Source: Ferruginibacter sp.
GTDB taxonomy: Bacteria; Bacteroidota; Bacteroidia; Chitinophagales; Chitinophagaceae
Reading direction: 5' to 3'
Assembly (NCBI GenBank): GCA_030831725.1
Contig: JAURKN010000180.1
Span: 1 to 12,044, forward strand
DNA: 12,044 nucleotides
This document shows, piece after piece, positions 6,845 through 12,044 of the stretch. The position numbers and the translations under genes are program-made. The notes under the pieces were generated by a model. It was not told the origin of the DNA. It ran no database searches and saw nothing but the letters and a program-made list of their open reading frames with translations. How positions within the stretch are numbered: position 1 is the stretch's first letter; every line of letters begins with the position of its first letter.

Positions 6845-8647
6845 ATGGACACAGTAGCAGCACACGAATCAGCGATGCACGATGCTCATGCACATGACCA
6901 TCACGACCATCATCATCAGGAGACCTTCATTTCGAAGTACATTTTCAGTATGGATCACAAGATGATCGCCAGACAATTTTTGATCACCGGTATCATCTGG
7001 GCAATCATTGGCGGTCTTTTCTCTGTAATCTTCCGTTTGCAATTGGGCGATCCCAATGCAACCTATCCTTGGTTGGAAGACTTTTTAGGTCATTGGGCAA
7101 AAGGCGGAAAGTTGAACCCCGAATTTTATTACGCGCTGGTAACGATGCACGGTACAATATTGGTTTTCTTCGTATTGACTGCCGGACTTAGCGGAACCTT
7201 CGCCAATTTTCTGATTCCTTTGCAAATCGGAGCAAGAGATATGGCTTCGCCTATGCTCAACATGCTCAGTTACTGGTTTTTCTTCTTGGCATCTGTTATC
7301 ATGATGTCTTCCCTTTTCGTACAAACCGGACCTGCAAGCGGAGGATGGACGATATATCCTCCTCTAAGCGCACTCGGTGAGGCTTCTTCAGGAAGTAAGA
7401 TTGGAATGGATTTGTGGCTTGTTAGTATGTCGTTCTTTATTGTTTCTTCTCTCTTAGGAGGCTTGAACTATATCACCACAGTTTTGAACCTGAGAACAAA
7501 GGGAATGAGTATGACCCGTATGCCATTGACGGTTTGGGCGTTGTTTTTTACCGCAGTACTTGGCGTACTTTCTTTCCCTGTATTGCTTTCAGGTGCGATA
7601 CTACTTTTGTTCGATCGTAATTTGGGTACTAGCTTCTACTTGAGCGACATCATCGTTGCCGGAAAGGTTCTTCCAAATGAAGGAGGAAGTGCCATTTTGT
7701 TCCAGCACTTGTTCTGGTTCCTCGGACACCCTGAGGTGTACATCATCCTGTTGCCTGCGATGGGAATGTCTTCAGAAATTCTCTCTGTCAACAGCCGTAA
7801 ACCAATCTTTGGATATATGGCGATGGTTGGGTCTTTGTTCGCCATCACGATTCTCGCGTTCCTTGTTTGGGCACACCATATGTTCGTAACCGGACTTAAT
7901 CCGTTTTTGGGATCAGTGTTTGTGTTGCTTACTTTGTTGATTGCGGTTCCTTCGGCAATTAAAGTGTTCAACTGGTTAACCACCATCTGGAAAGGAAATA
8001 TCCGTTTCACTCCGGGAATGCTTTTTGCCATCGGTTTTGTGAGTTTGTTCATCAGCGGTGGACTTACCGGTATCTTCCTTGGTAACTCAGCCCTCGACGT
8101 TCATCTTCACGATACTTATTTCGTTATCGCCCACTTCCACATTGTGATGGGTGTGGCATCCTTCTTCGGTATGTATGCCGGAGTATATCATTGGTTCCCT
8201 AAAATGTTCGGAAGATATTTGAACAATACGTTGGCTTACATCCACTTCTGGGTAACCATCATCGGCGCTTACCTCATTTTCTGGCCTATGCACTACGAAG
8301 GGCTTGCGGGTATGCCTCGTCGTTATTATGACTTCTCAAACTGGGAATCATTCAAGCAGTTCGGTGAATTGAACCAGTTCATCAGCTTGGTGGCACTCAT
8401 CGTGTTTGCTGTTCAGATTTTGTTTGTCATCAATTTCTTCTATAGCATATTCAAGGGCAGAAAAGTTACTACGTTAAATCCATGGGGTGCCAACACGCTC
8501 GAGTGGACTACACCGATTCGTCCGGGACATGGTAACTGGCCTGGTGAGCTTCCTGAAGTTCATCGTTGGCCATATGATTATGCGAAAGACGGAAAAGAAT
8601 TCATTGCTCAGGATGTACCTGTAGGTGCTGACGAAAGCAAACATTGA
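6845..8647 (+). CDS. coxA: Cytochrome c oxidase subunit I (heme a, heme a3-CuB; A-family)
   Basis: A 600-residue catalytic subunit that reduces O2 to water and pumps protons. Ligands are all visible: His102 (TMHGT) and His432 for low-spin heme a, His430 (AHFH) for heme a3, and His295, His344 and His345 for CuB. Tyr299 in GHPEVY is the residue cross-linked to a CuB histidine. Proton-path residues of the A1 family are intact: D-path Asn121, Asp132 (IGARDMA), Asn139 and Glu297 (HPEVY), and K-path Lys373 (PSAIKVF). This supports a pumping A1-type enzyme. About 12 membrane helices plus a C-terminal extension (TTPIRPGHGNW onward) are seen. The first 24 residues hold nine His and several Asp/Ala, ahead of the conserved start ISKYIFSMDHK; the N-terminus of subunit I faces the cytoplasm. 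ATG 6845 is chosen because it keeps this extension; the next ATG (codon 11) would retain most of it. Confidence 0.97.
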   Translation: MDTVAAHESAMHDAHAHDHHDHHHQETFISKYIFSMDHKMIARQFLITGIIWAIIGGLFSVIFRLQLGDPNATYPWLEDFLGHWAKGGKLNPEFYYALVTMHGTILVFFVLTAGLSGTFANFLIPLQIGARDMASPMLNMLSYWFFFLASVIMMSSLFVQTGPASGGWTIYPPLSALGEASSGSKIGMDLWLVSMSFFIVSSLLGGLNYITTVLNLRTKGMSMTRMPLTVWALFFTAVLGVLSFPVLLSGAILLLFDRNLGTSFYLSDIIVAGKVLPNEGGSAILFQHLFWFLGHPEVYIILLPAMGMSSEILSVNSRKPIFGYMAMVGSLFAITILAFLVWAHHMFVTGLNPFLGSVFVLLTLLIAVPSAIKVFNWLTTIWKGNIRFTPGMLFAIGFVSLFISGGLTGIFLGNSALDVHLHDTYFVIAHFHIVMGVASFFGMYAGVYHWFPKMFGRYLNNTLAYIHFWVTIIGAYLIFWPMHYEGLAGMPRRYYDFSNWESFKQFGELNQFISLVALIVFAVQILFVINFFYSIFKGRKVTTLNPWGANTLEWTTPIRPGHGNWPGELPEVHRWPYDYAKDGKEFIAQDVPVGADESKH

Positions 8648-8656
8648 TAAAAATAA

Positions 8657-9643
8657 GTGGAGGAGAAAAGCAACATAAAACAGTCTGCATCATTTGCACT
8701 GGCCAGTAAAGGGAAAGATTACTTTTTATTGACCAAGTTCACATTAAGTTTTGTAGTTGTTTTTAGTGCGGTAATCAGCTATCTCCTCGCTCCCAATGTC
8801 AATTTTGACCTTGGACAAGTTCTTTTACTTTTTGCAGGTGGAATGTTGGTGACTGGTTCATCGAACGCCATCAACCAGATTTTGGAGCGCAAAACAGATG
8901 CGATGATGATGCGTACGGCTGGAAGGCCTGTTGCCAGTGGCAGAATGACTGCAGGCGAAGCTTGGTCTTTCGCGGGGATCATCGGAGCGTTGGGTGTGTT
9001 GATCATGTATTCGTTCAGCACGGAAGCTGCGGTTTTGAGTTTCATCAGTCTCATCTTGTACGGATTTGTATACACCCCATTGAAAAAGGTGAATTCGATA
9101 GCTGTACTTGTAGGTGCGATTCCCGGAGCTCTGCCTTGTTTGATCGGTTGGGTGGCTAGTTTTGAAACTGGAAACCAGAACAGCTGGATCGGAGGGTGGA
9201 TACTTTTTGCGATTCAGTTTCTATGGCAATTCCCCCATTTTTGGGCGATTGCCTGGGTGGCTCACAAAGATTATTCGGCAGCAGGTTTCAAATTATTGCC
9301 GAGCGACAAAGGTCCGACGAAATTCACCGCTATACAATCAATCATGTATAGTGCGATGATGATACCGGTTGGTATTCTGCCTCATTTGATACCTGTTAGC
9401 GAAGCGGGTCCAATGAGTGGTGAAATGAGCATGTGGATTTTGTTGTTTTGCAATATCGCCATGGTTGTTTTGAGCGTGAGATTGTATTGGAAGATGGATG
9501 TGAACGCCGCCAGGAAGGTAATGTTTGGTTCATACTTTTATCTCATAATCGTACTATTGAGTCTTTATGCCGATAAAACAAGAATTCAGAAAACGGAGAT
9601 CTTAACCATATATAAAGTGGAATGGAAAGAGAGGAGATCATAA
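8657..9643 (+). CDS. ctaB: Heme o synthase (protoheme IX farnesyltransferase), GTG start
   Basis: A 328-residue UbiA-superfamily prenyltransferase that attaches a farnesyl group to heme b to make heme o, which is then oxidised to heme a for CoxA. The first active-site motif is Asn73-x3-Glu77-x3-Asp81 followed by MMRTAGRP (family form NxxxDxxxD..RTxxRP, here with Glu for the first Asp). The second conserved region includes HKDYSAAGFKLLP (203-215). Eight to nine membrane helices are visible. An in-frame TAA at 8654-8656 directly precedes GTG 8657 and no in-frame ATG occurs before the first helix is lost, so GTG is the best start. It begins nine bases after the coxA stop. Its last 22 bases overlap the next gene, and the tail after the last helix is about 25 charged residues, longer than usual. 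Presence in the oxidase operon couples heme supply to enzyme synthesis. Confidence 0.93.
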   Translation: MEEKSNIKQSASFALASKGKDYFLLTKFTLSFVVVFSAVISYLLAPNVNFDLGQVLLLFAGGMLVTGSSNAINQILERKTDAMMMRTAGRPVASGRMTAGEAWSFAGIIGALGVLIMYSFSTEAAVLSFISLILYGFVYTPLKKVNSIAVLVGAIPGALPCLIGWVASFETGNQNSWIGGWILFAIQFLWQFPHFWAIAWVAHKDYSAAGFKLLPSDKGPTKFTAIQSIMYSAMMIPVGILPHLIPVSEAGPMSGEMSMWILLFCNIAMVVLSVRLYWKMDVNAARKVMFGSYFYLIIVLLSLYADKTRIQKTEILTIYKVEWKERRS

Positions 9644-10188
9644 CAAAAAACAAGATTCATCCCCACAAATTAACCTTGTGGATTGGAATTGGAAGCATCG
9701 TAATGATGTTTGCAGGACTTACAAGTGCCTACATCGTAAAACGAAATCAAGCAGGTTGGGTCAGTTATGATTTACCAATGGCATTTTGGTACAGCACCAT
9801 AGTCATTCTTTTGAGCAGTGCCACCATCTATCTGGCAGACAAGTCTTTCAGAAGCAGAGCGATGGGCAATTATAGAAGATGGATGACAGTGACTGCTGTG
9901 TTGGGTATCGTGTTCATGGTGATTCAATATGTCGGATTCAAGGCATTTTGGTCCCAGGGAATGACGTTACAGGCAAATGTGGCCTATTCGTTTTTGTATG
10001 TGATCGTAGGGCTTCATGCTTTGCACGTAGCCGGGGGTGTGATTTCACTGATTGTCATGAGTTTGATGGCATTCAGCAAAAAGAAAAGGGTGTACAGTAC
10101 GGTACCCGTTGAATTGATTGGTACGTATTGGCATTTTGTAGATGCGCTTTGGATTTATCTGTTGATATTTTTGATATTGATCAGATAA
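9622..10188 (+). CDS. Heme-copper oxidase subunit III family protein (first copy)
   Basis: A 188-residue protein with five predicted membrane helices (about 17-39, 55-72, 87-106, 119-149, 166-187), the length of short five-helix subunit III proteins. Family signatures are GLHALHVAGG (residues 130-139) and the C-terminal ELIGTYWHFVDALWIYL box. Subunit III binds no metal; it stabilises subunit I and its proton uptake. The first helix (GSIVMMFAGLTSAYI) lacks the acidic residue that most subunit III proteins carry at the lipid-binding site (usual form SExMFF). The gene overlaps ctaB by 22 bases in a different frame, starting at ATG 9622 (MEREEIITKNK), which suggests translational coupling. Because a second subunit III gene follows, this copy may be a divergent structural paralogue; the two together could correspond to different positions in the oxidase. 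Confidence 0.9.
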   Translation: MEREEIITKNKIHPHKLTLWIGIGSIVMMFAGLTSAYIVKRNQAGWVSYDLPMAFWYSTIVILLSSATIYLADKSFRSRAMGNYRRWMTVTAVLGIVFMVIQYVGFKAFWSQGMTLQANVAYSFLYVIVGLHALHVAGGVISLIVMSLMAFSKKKRVYSTVPVELIGTYWHFVDALWIYLLIFLILIR

Positions 10189-10219
10189 AGAAGCCAAAGA
10201 GACAACAATTAAAAAACCA

Positions 10220-10248
10220 AAAAGTTGAAATGAATCATTTTAACTTTT
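10220..10248. other. Near-perfect 13-bp inverted repeat with 3-base loop between the two subunit III genes
   Basis: AAAAGTTGAAATG (10220-10232) and CATTTTAACTTTT (10236-10248) pair over 13 positions with one G-U and an AAT loop. No U-run follows on the plus strand, so it is not a standard terminator for the operon. Read on the minus strand it would be followed within a few bases by TTTTTT, but no minus-strand gene needs it. It sits in the 95-base gap before the second subunit III gene. It could be an mRNA stability or partial attenuation element, or a protein-binding palindrome; the sequence does not decide this. Confidence 0.5.
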
Positions 10249-10283
10249 GACATAAGCATAGTAAAAAGTAACACTAAAACAAC

Positions 10284-11156
10284 ATGGGAGCAACAACAAT
10301 TCCTGCGGGTACAAAATGGTGGAGCGGAGGTAAGAGTCCGTTCAATGTCAATTATGGGAAAGTGATGATGTGGTATTTTCTGATGAGTGATGCCTTCACT
10401 TTCGGAGCATTTCTGATCAGCTATGGAACGATACGTTTTAGTGTGAATCACTGGGCTGATCCTAACCAGGTTTTCAACTCATTCCCTTTTGCAGGACATG
10501 CTAATTTACCTCTCGCATTCGTGAGTTTGATGACCTTCATTCTGATTTTCAGTTCGGTTACGATGGTACTTGCAGTACATGAAGGACATCAAATGAACCG
10601 CAAAGGCGTTGAGAAATATATGATACTCACCATCATTGGCGGACTTGCGTTTTTGGGTTGTCAGGCATGGGAGTGGACGCACTTGTTAACCGGAGAGCAC
10701 GTTGCTATGTTGGCTGATGGAACATTAGATGTGATTCCTACAACAGTGAAAATGAATCCATGGGGTGTTGCCCTTTCACAGGAGGAGTTGATGGCAGCGC
10801 TTAAGAACACACCTCACGATAAACTTATGGCTATTGCGAACACGATGCATCATGGCGCAGAGCACACGGCACATCAAGTAAGCGACAGTCAATTGATTGA
10901 GCAAATCGCAGCATCAGGTATTCATGCTACCAAAACAGGACCTATCGCATTCGGCGGTTACTTCTTCGGAATCACCGGTTTCCATGGTTTCCACGTATTT
11001 AGCGGAGTGGTAATCAATATTGTGATGTACATCAAAACCAAACTCGGTCACTTCGACCAGCGCGGACATTATGAAATGATCGAAAAAGCAGGACTCTACT
11101 GGCACTTTGTGGACCTGGTATGGGTATTCGTATTCCTCTGCTTTCACCTGGTATAA
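10284..11156 (+). CDS. coxC: Cytochrome c oxidase subunit III (second copy, with long periplasmic-loop insertion)
   Basis: A 290-residue subunit III with five predicted helices (about 27-50, 75-98, 112-134, 222-250, 269-289). Diagnostic stretches are WYFLMSDAFTFGAF (the usual SExMFF lipid-site motif with Asp36 for Glu), GCQAWEW (125-131), GITGFHGFHVFSG (229-241) and GLYWHFVDLVWVFVF (270-284). It supports subunit I in the membrane. Between helices 3 and 4 there is a loop of about 85 residues (137-221), compared with roughly 20 in compact homologues. It is predicted partly helical and contains His178, 189, 190, 194, 197 and 214. By the usual topology this loop faces the periplasm. ATG 10284 (MGATTIPAGTKWWSGG) is the only sensible start and follows an A-rich leader. 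The first copy lies 95 bases upstream and the subunit IV-like gene 47 bases downstream. Confidence 0.93.
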   Translation: MGATTIPAGTKWWSGGKSPFNVNYGKVMMWYFLMSDAFTFGAFLISYGTIRFSVNHWADPNQVFNSFPFAGHANLPLAFVSLMTFILIFSSVTMVLAVHEGHQMNRKGVEKYMILTIIGGLAFLGCQAWEWTHLLTGEHVAMLADGTLDVIPTTVKMNPWGVALSQEELMAALKNTPHDKLMAIANTMHHGAEHTAHQVSDSQLIEQIAASGIHATKTGPIAFGGYFFGITGFHGFHVFSGVVINIVMYIKTKLGHFDQRGHYEMIEKAGLYWHFVDLVWVFVFLCFHLV

Positions 11157-11203
11157 AAAAGTTTGTTCAGCAAATTATTCATTACACTTTCCAAATTAAT
11201 CAT

Positions 11204-11620
11204 ATGCAAGTTCAACAAGATTTTCCTGAAGTTACTTTTCACCCCGACCATTCGGGAGGTACAAAAAAAATATGGCGCATTTTCTGGGTTTTATCCGTTT
11301 TGACAATCGTCGAACTTGGACTTGGATATTTCCTCTATGCAAAAGGAACTTCTTTGGGAGATTTTACCATTCTCTCAACCAAAATCGTAATTGGCGTTTT
11401 AACCTTGGCTAAGGCATATTATATCGTTTCTGTTTTCATGCACCTCGGTGACGAAATCAGAAATTTCATCATGACCATCATCGTTCCTTTGGTATTGTTT
11501 GTATGGTTCATTATTGCTTTCCTTGCTGATGGAAACAGCTGGAAAAACCTGAGAAACACCGATGCCGGAAGCAGAACAAACAAGGTAGAAACTGAAATCA
11601 AAGTGCCCGCTCAACATTGA
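11204..11620 (+). CDS. coxD: Cytochrome c oxidase subunit IV-type small membrane protein
   Basis: A 138-residue protein with three membrane helices (about residues 24-46, 58-79 and 90-112), matching prokaryotic cytochrome c oxidase subunit IV proteins that occur at the end of such operons. The segment LAKAYYIVSVFMHL in helix 2 is typical of the family. The frame is open back to an ATG at 11120, inside the preceding gene, but that would add 28 residues read from the end of the subunit III gene. ATG 11204 gives the family's usual short N-terminus (MQVQQDFPEVTFHPDHSGGT) and an A/T-rich leader, so I use it. Its role is structural, near subunits I and III. It is the last gene before the terminator. 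The tail is charged and ends PAQH. Confidence 0.88.
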   Translation: MQVQQDFPEVTFHPDHSGGTKKIWRIFWVLSVLTIVELGLGYFLYAKGTSLGDFTILSTKIVIGVLTLAKAYYIVSVFMHLGDEIRNFIMTIIVPLVLFVWFIIAFLADGNSWKNLRNTDAGSRTNKVETEIKVPAQH

Positions 11621-11642
11621 TCTTAAAAACTAAAATCATAAT

Positions 11643-11680
11643 AAACCATCGTTTGTTTTCAAAGCGATGGTTTTTTTATT
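11643..11680 (+). terminator. Intrinsic (Rho-independent) terminator of the ACIII-oxidase operon
   Basis: AAACCATCG (11643-11651) pairs with CGATGGTTT (11665-11673). Inside it TTTG (11652-11655) pairs with CAAA (11660-11663) around a TTTT loop, with G11664 bulged. The stem runs straight into a T-run (11671-11677, then ATT). It begins 22 bases after the subunit IV stop, so it ends the long transcript before the SCO gene. Confidence 0.88.
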
Positions 11681-11701
11681 TCACAACGAACCTGTTTGCT
11701 T

Positions 11702-11709
11702 TATTTTTG
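11702..11709 (+). promoter_or_regulatory. Candidate Bacteroidota -7 promoter element for the SCO gene
   Basis: TATTTTTG fits the Bacteroidota -7 consensus TAnnTTTG exactly. It lies 14 bases before the SCO ATG (11724), so the 5' leader would be very short. The expected -33 element TTTG is only poorly matched by TTTC at 11679-11682, 19 bases upstream. The position just after a strong terminator supports a new promoter here, but A/T-rich DNA produces such matches by chance. Confidence 0.4.
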
Positions 11710-11723
11710 TTGAACTTTTGAAC

Positions 11724-12044
11724 ATGCTGAACAAGAAGACAATCATATCATTCATCTTGGTCATTCTGATGCCCTTTGCAGGATACTTCATCATGAAGCA
11801 TTACAGCAAAGACGCGGTGGTTATGCCGCCACATTATTTCTATGATAGCGTCAGACAGGTTTCCGTTCGAGGTAAAATGTCGAATGACACTGTATGGCAT
11901 CAAGTTGAGAACATTCAGTTTACGAATCAACTGGGAAAGAAAGTAAGTCTGGATGATCTCAAAGGAAAAATACTTGTGGTCGATTTCTTTTTTAGCAGAT
12001 GCCCAAGTATTTGTCCGGGACTGGCGAGATCGATGAAGAAATTG
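11724..12044 (+). CDS. sco1: SCO1/SenC family copper chaperone (3' end beyond window)
   Basis: The frame starts at ATG 11724 and is open to the last base (107 codons seen), so the C-terminal part is missing. Residues 1-24 are a Lys-led hydrophobic signal anchor (MLNKKTIISFILVILMPFAG). A thioredoxin-like fold begins after about residue 60, with DLKGKILVVDFFFSRCPSICP: the CxxxC copper-binding motif of SCO proteins is Cys93 and Cys97. The third ligand, a His far downstream, lies outside the window. SCO proteins are membrane-anchored in the periplasm and insert copper into, or reduce, the CuA site of subunit II, here CoxB. Unlike its neighbours it lies after a strong terminator and so is probably transcribed separately. 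Confidence 0.9.
   Translation, partial: MLNKKTIISFILVILMPFAGYFIMKHYSKDAVVMPPHYFYDSVRQVSVRGKMSNDTVWHQVENIQFTNQLGKKVSLDDLKGKILVVDFFFSRCPSICPGLARSMKKL

Noticed and set aside
7636..8052. 138-residue minus-strand open frame opposite coxA
   Set aside because: It is fully antisense to the catalytic core of CoxA (HPEVY to the K-path region), so it is a shadow of a highly conserved sequence.
10246..10280. TTTTGACA before the second subunit III gene as a promoter
   Set aside because: It looks like a proteobacterial -35 box, but no TAnnTTTG element follows at the spacing used by Bacteroidota, and the gene is embedded in an operon.
11120..11203. Upstream in-frame start for the subunit IV gene
   Set aside because: It would overlap the conserved end of the subunit III gene by 37 bases and add 28 residues not typical of the family; ATG 11204 fits better.

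Overview
The window is a single, tightly packed plus-strand respiratory gene cluster: Alternative Complex III (ACIII, a quinol:cytochrome c/oxidase oxidoreductase unrelated to cytochrome bc1) followed by an A-type (aa3-like) cytochrome c oxidase and its assembly factors. The ACIII-plus-oxidase layout, the DUF3341-type ActD, the lipoprotein cytochrome ActE, the two tandem subunit III genes, A-rich leaders with little Shine-Dalgarno signal and a TAnnTTTG-like promoter element all point to a member of the Bacteroidota. I cannot place it more finely from sequence alone.

Layout. 1-1446: 3' part of actB (iron-sulfur half of the large periplasmic subunit; the 5' part and any actA lie off the left edge). 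1493-2944: actC (NrfD-like quinol-oxidising membrane subunit). 2995-3585: actD. 3723-4358: actE (monoheme c lipoprotein). 4421-5695: actF (second NrfD/PsrC-like membrane subunit). 5752-6819: coxB (CuA subunit II). 6845-8647: coxA (subunit I). 8657-9643: ctaB (heme o synthase). 9622-10188 and 10284-11156: two subunit III-family genes. 11204-11620: small subunit IV-type protein. A strong intrinsic terminator at 11643-11680 closes the operon. A SCO1/SenC copper chaperone gene starts at 11724 with its own candidate promoter and runs off the right edge.

How the genes work together. Menaquinol is oxidised at ActC; electrons pass through the ActB iron-sulfur clusters to c-type hemes (ActE here, ActA presumably upstream), then to CuA in CoxB and to heme a / heme a3-CuB in CoxA, where O2 is reduced. 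CtaB makes heme o, the precursor of heme a; SCO delivers copper to CuA. CoxB carries no fused cytochrome c domain, so electron hand-over from ActE/ActA within an ACIII-oxidase supercomplex is the natural reading, as is known for Flavobacterium johnsoniae.

No stretch longer than about 140 bases lacks a gene. I see no mobile element, CRISPR array, tRNA or rRNA. I did not find an undescribed system: this is a recognisable respiratory operon. The points of interest are details, namely histidine-rich tails and loops on several subunits, a long insertion in the second subunit III, extra membrane helices on CoxB, and two intergenic RNA hairpins.
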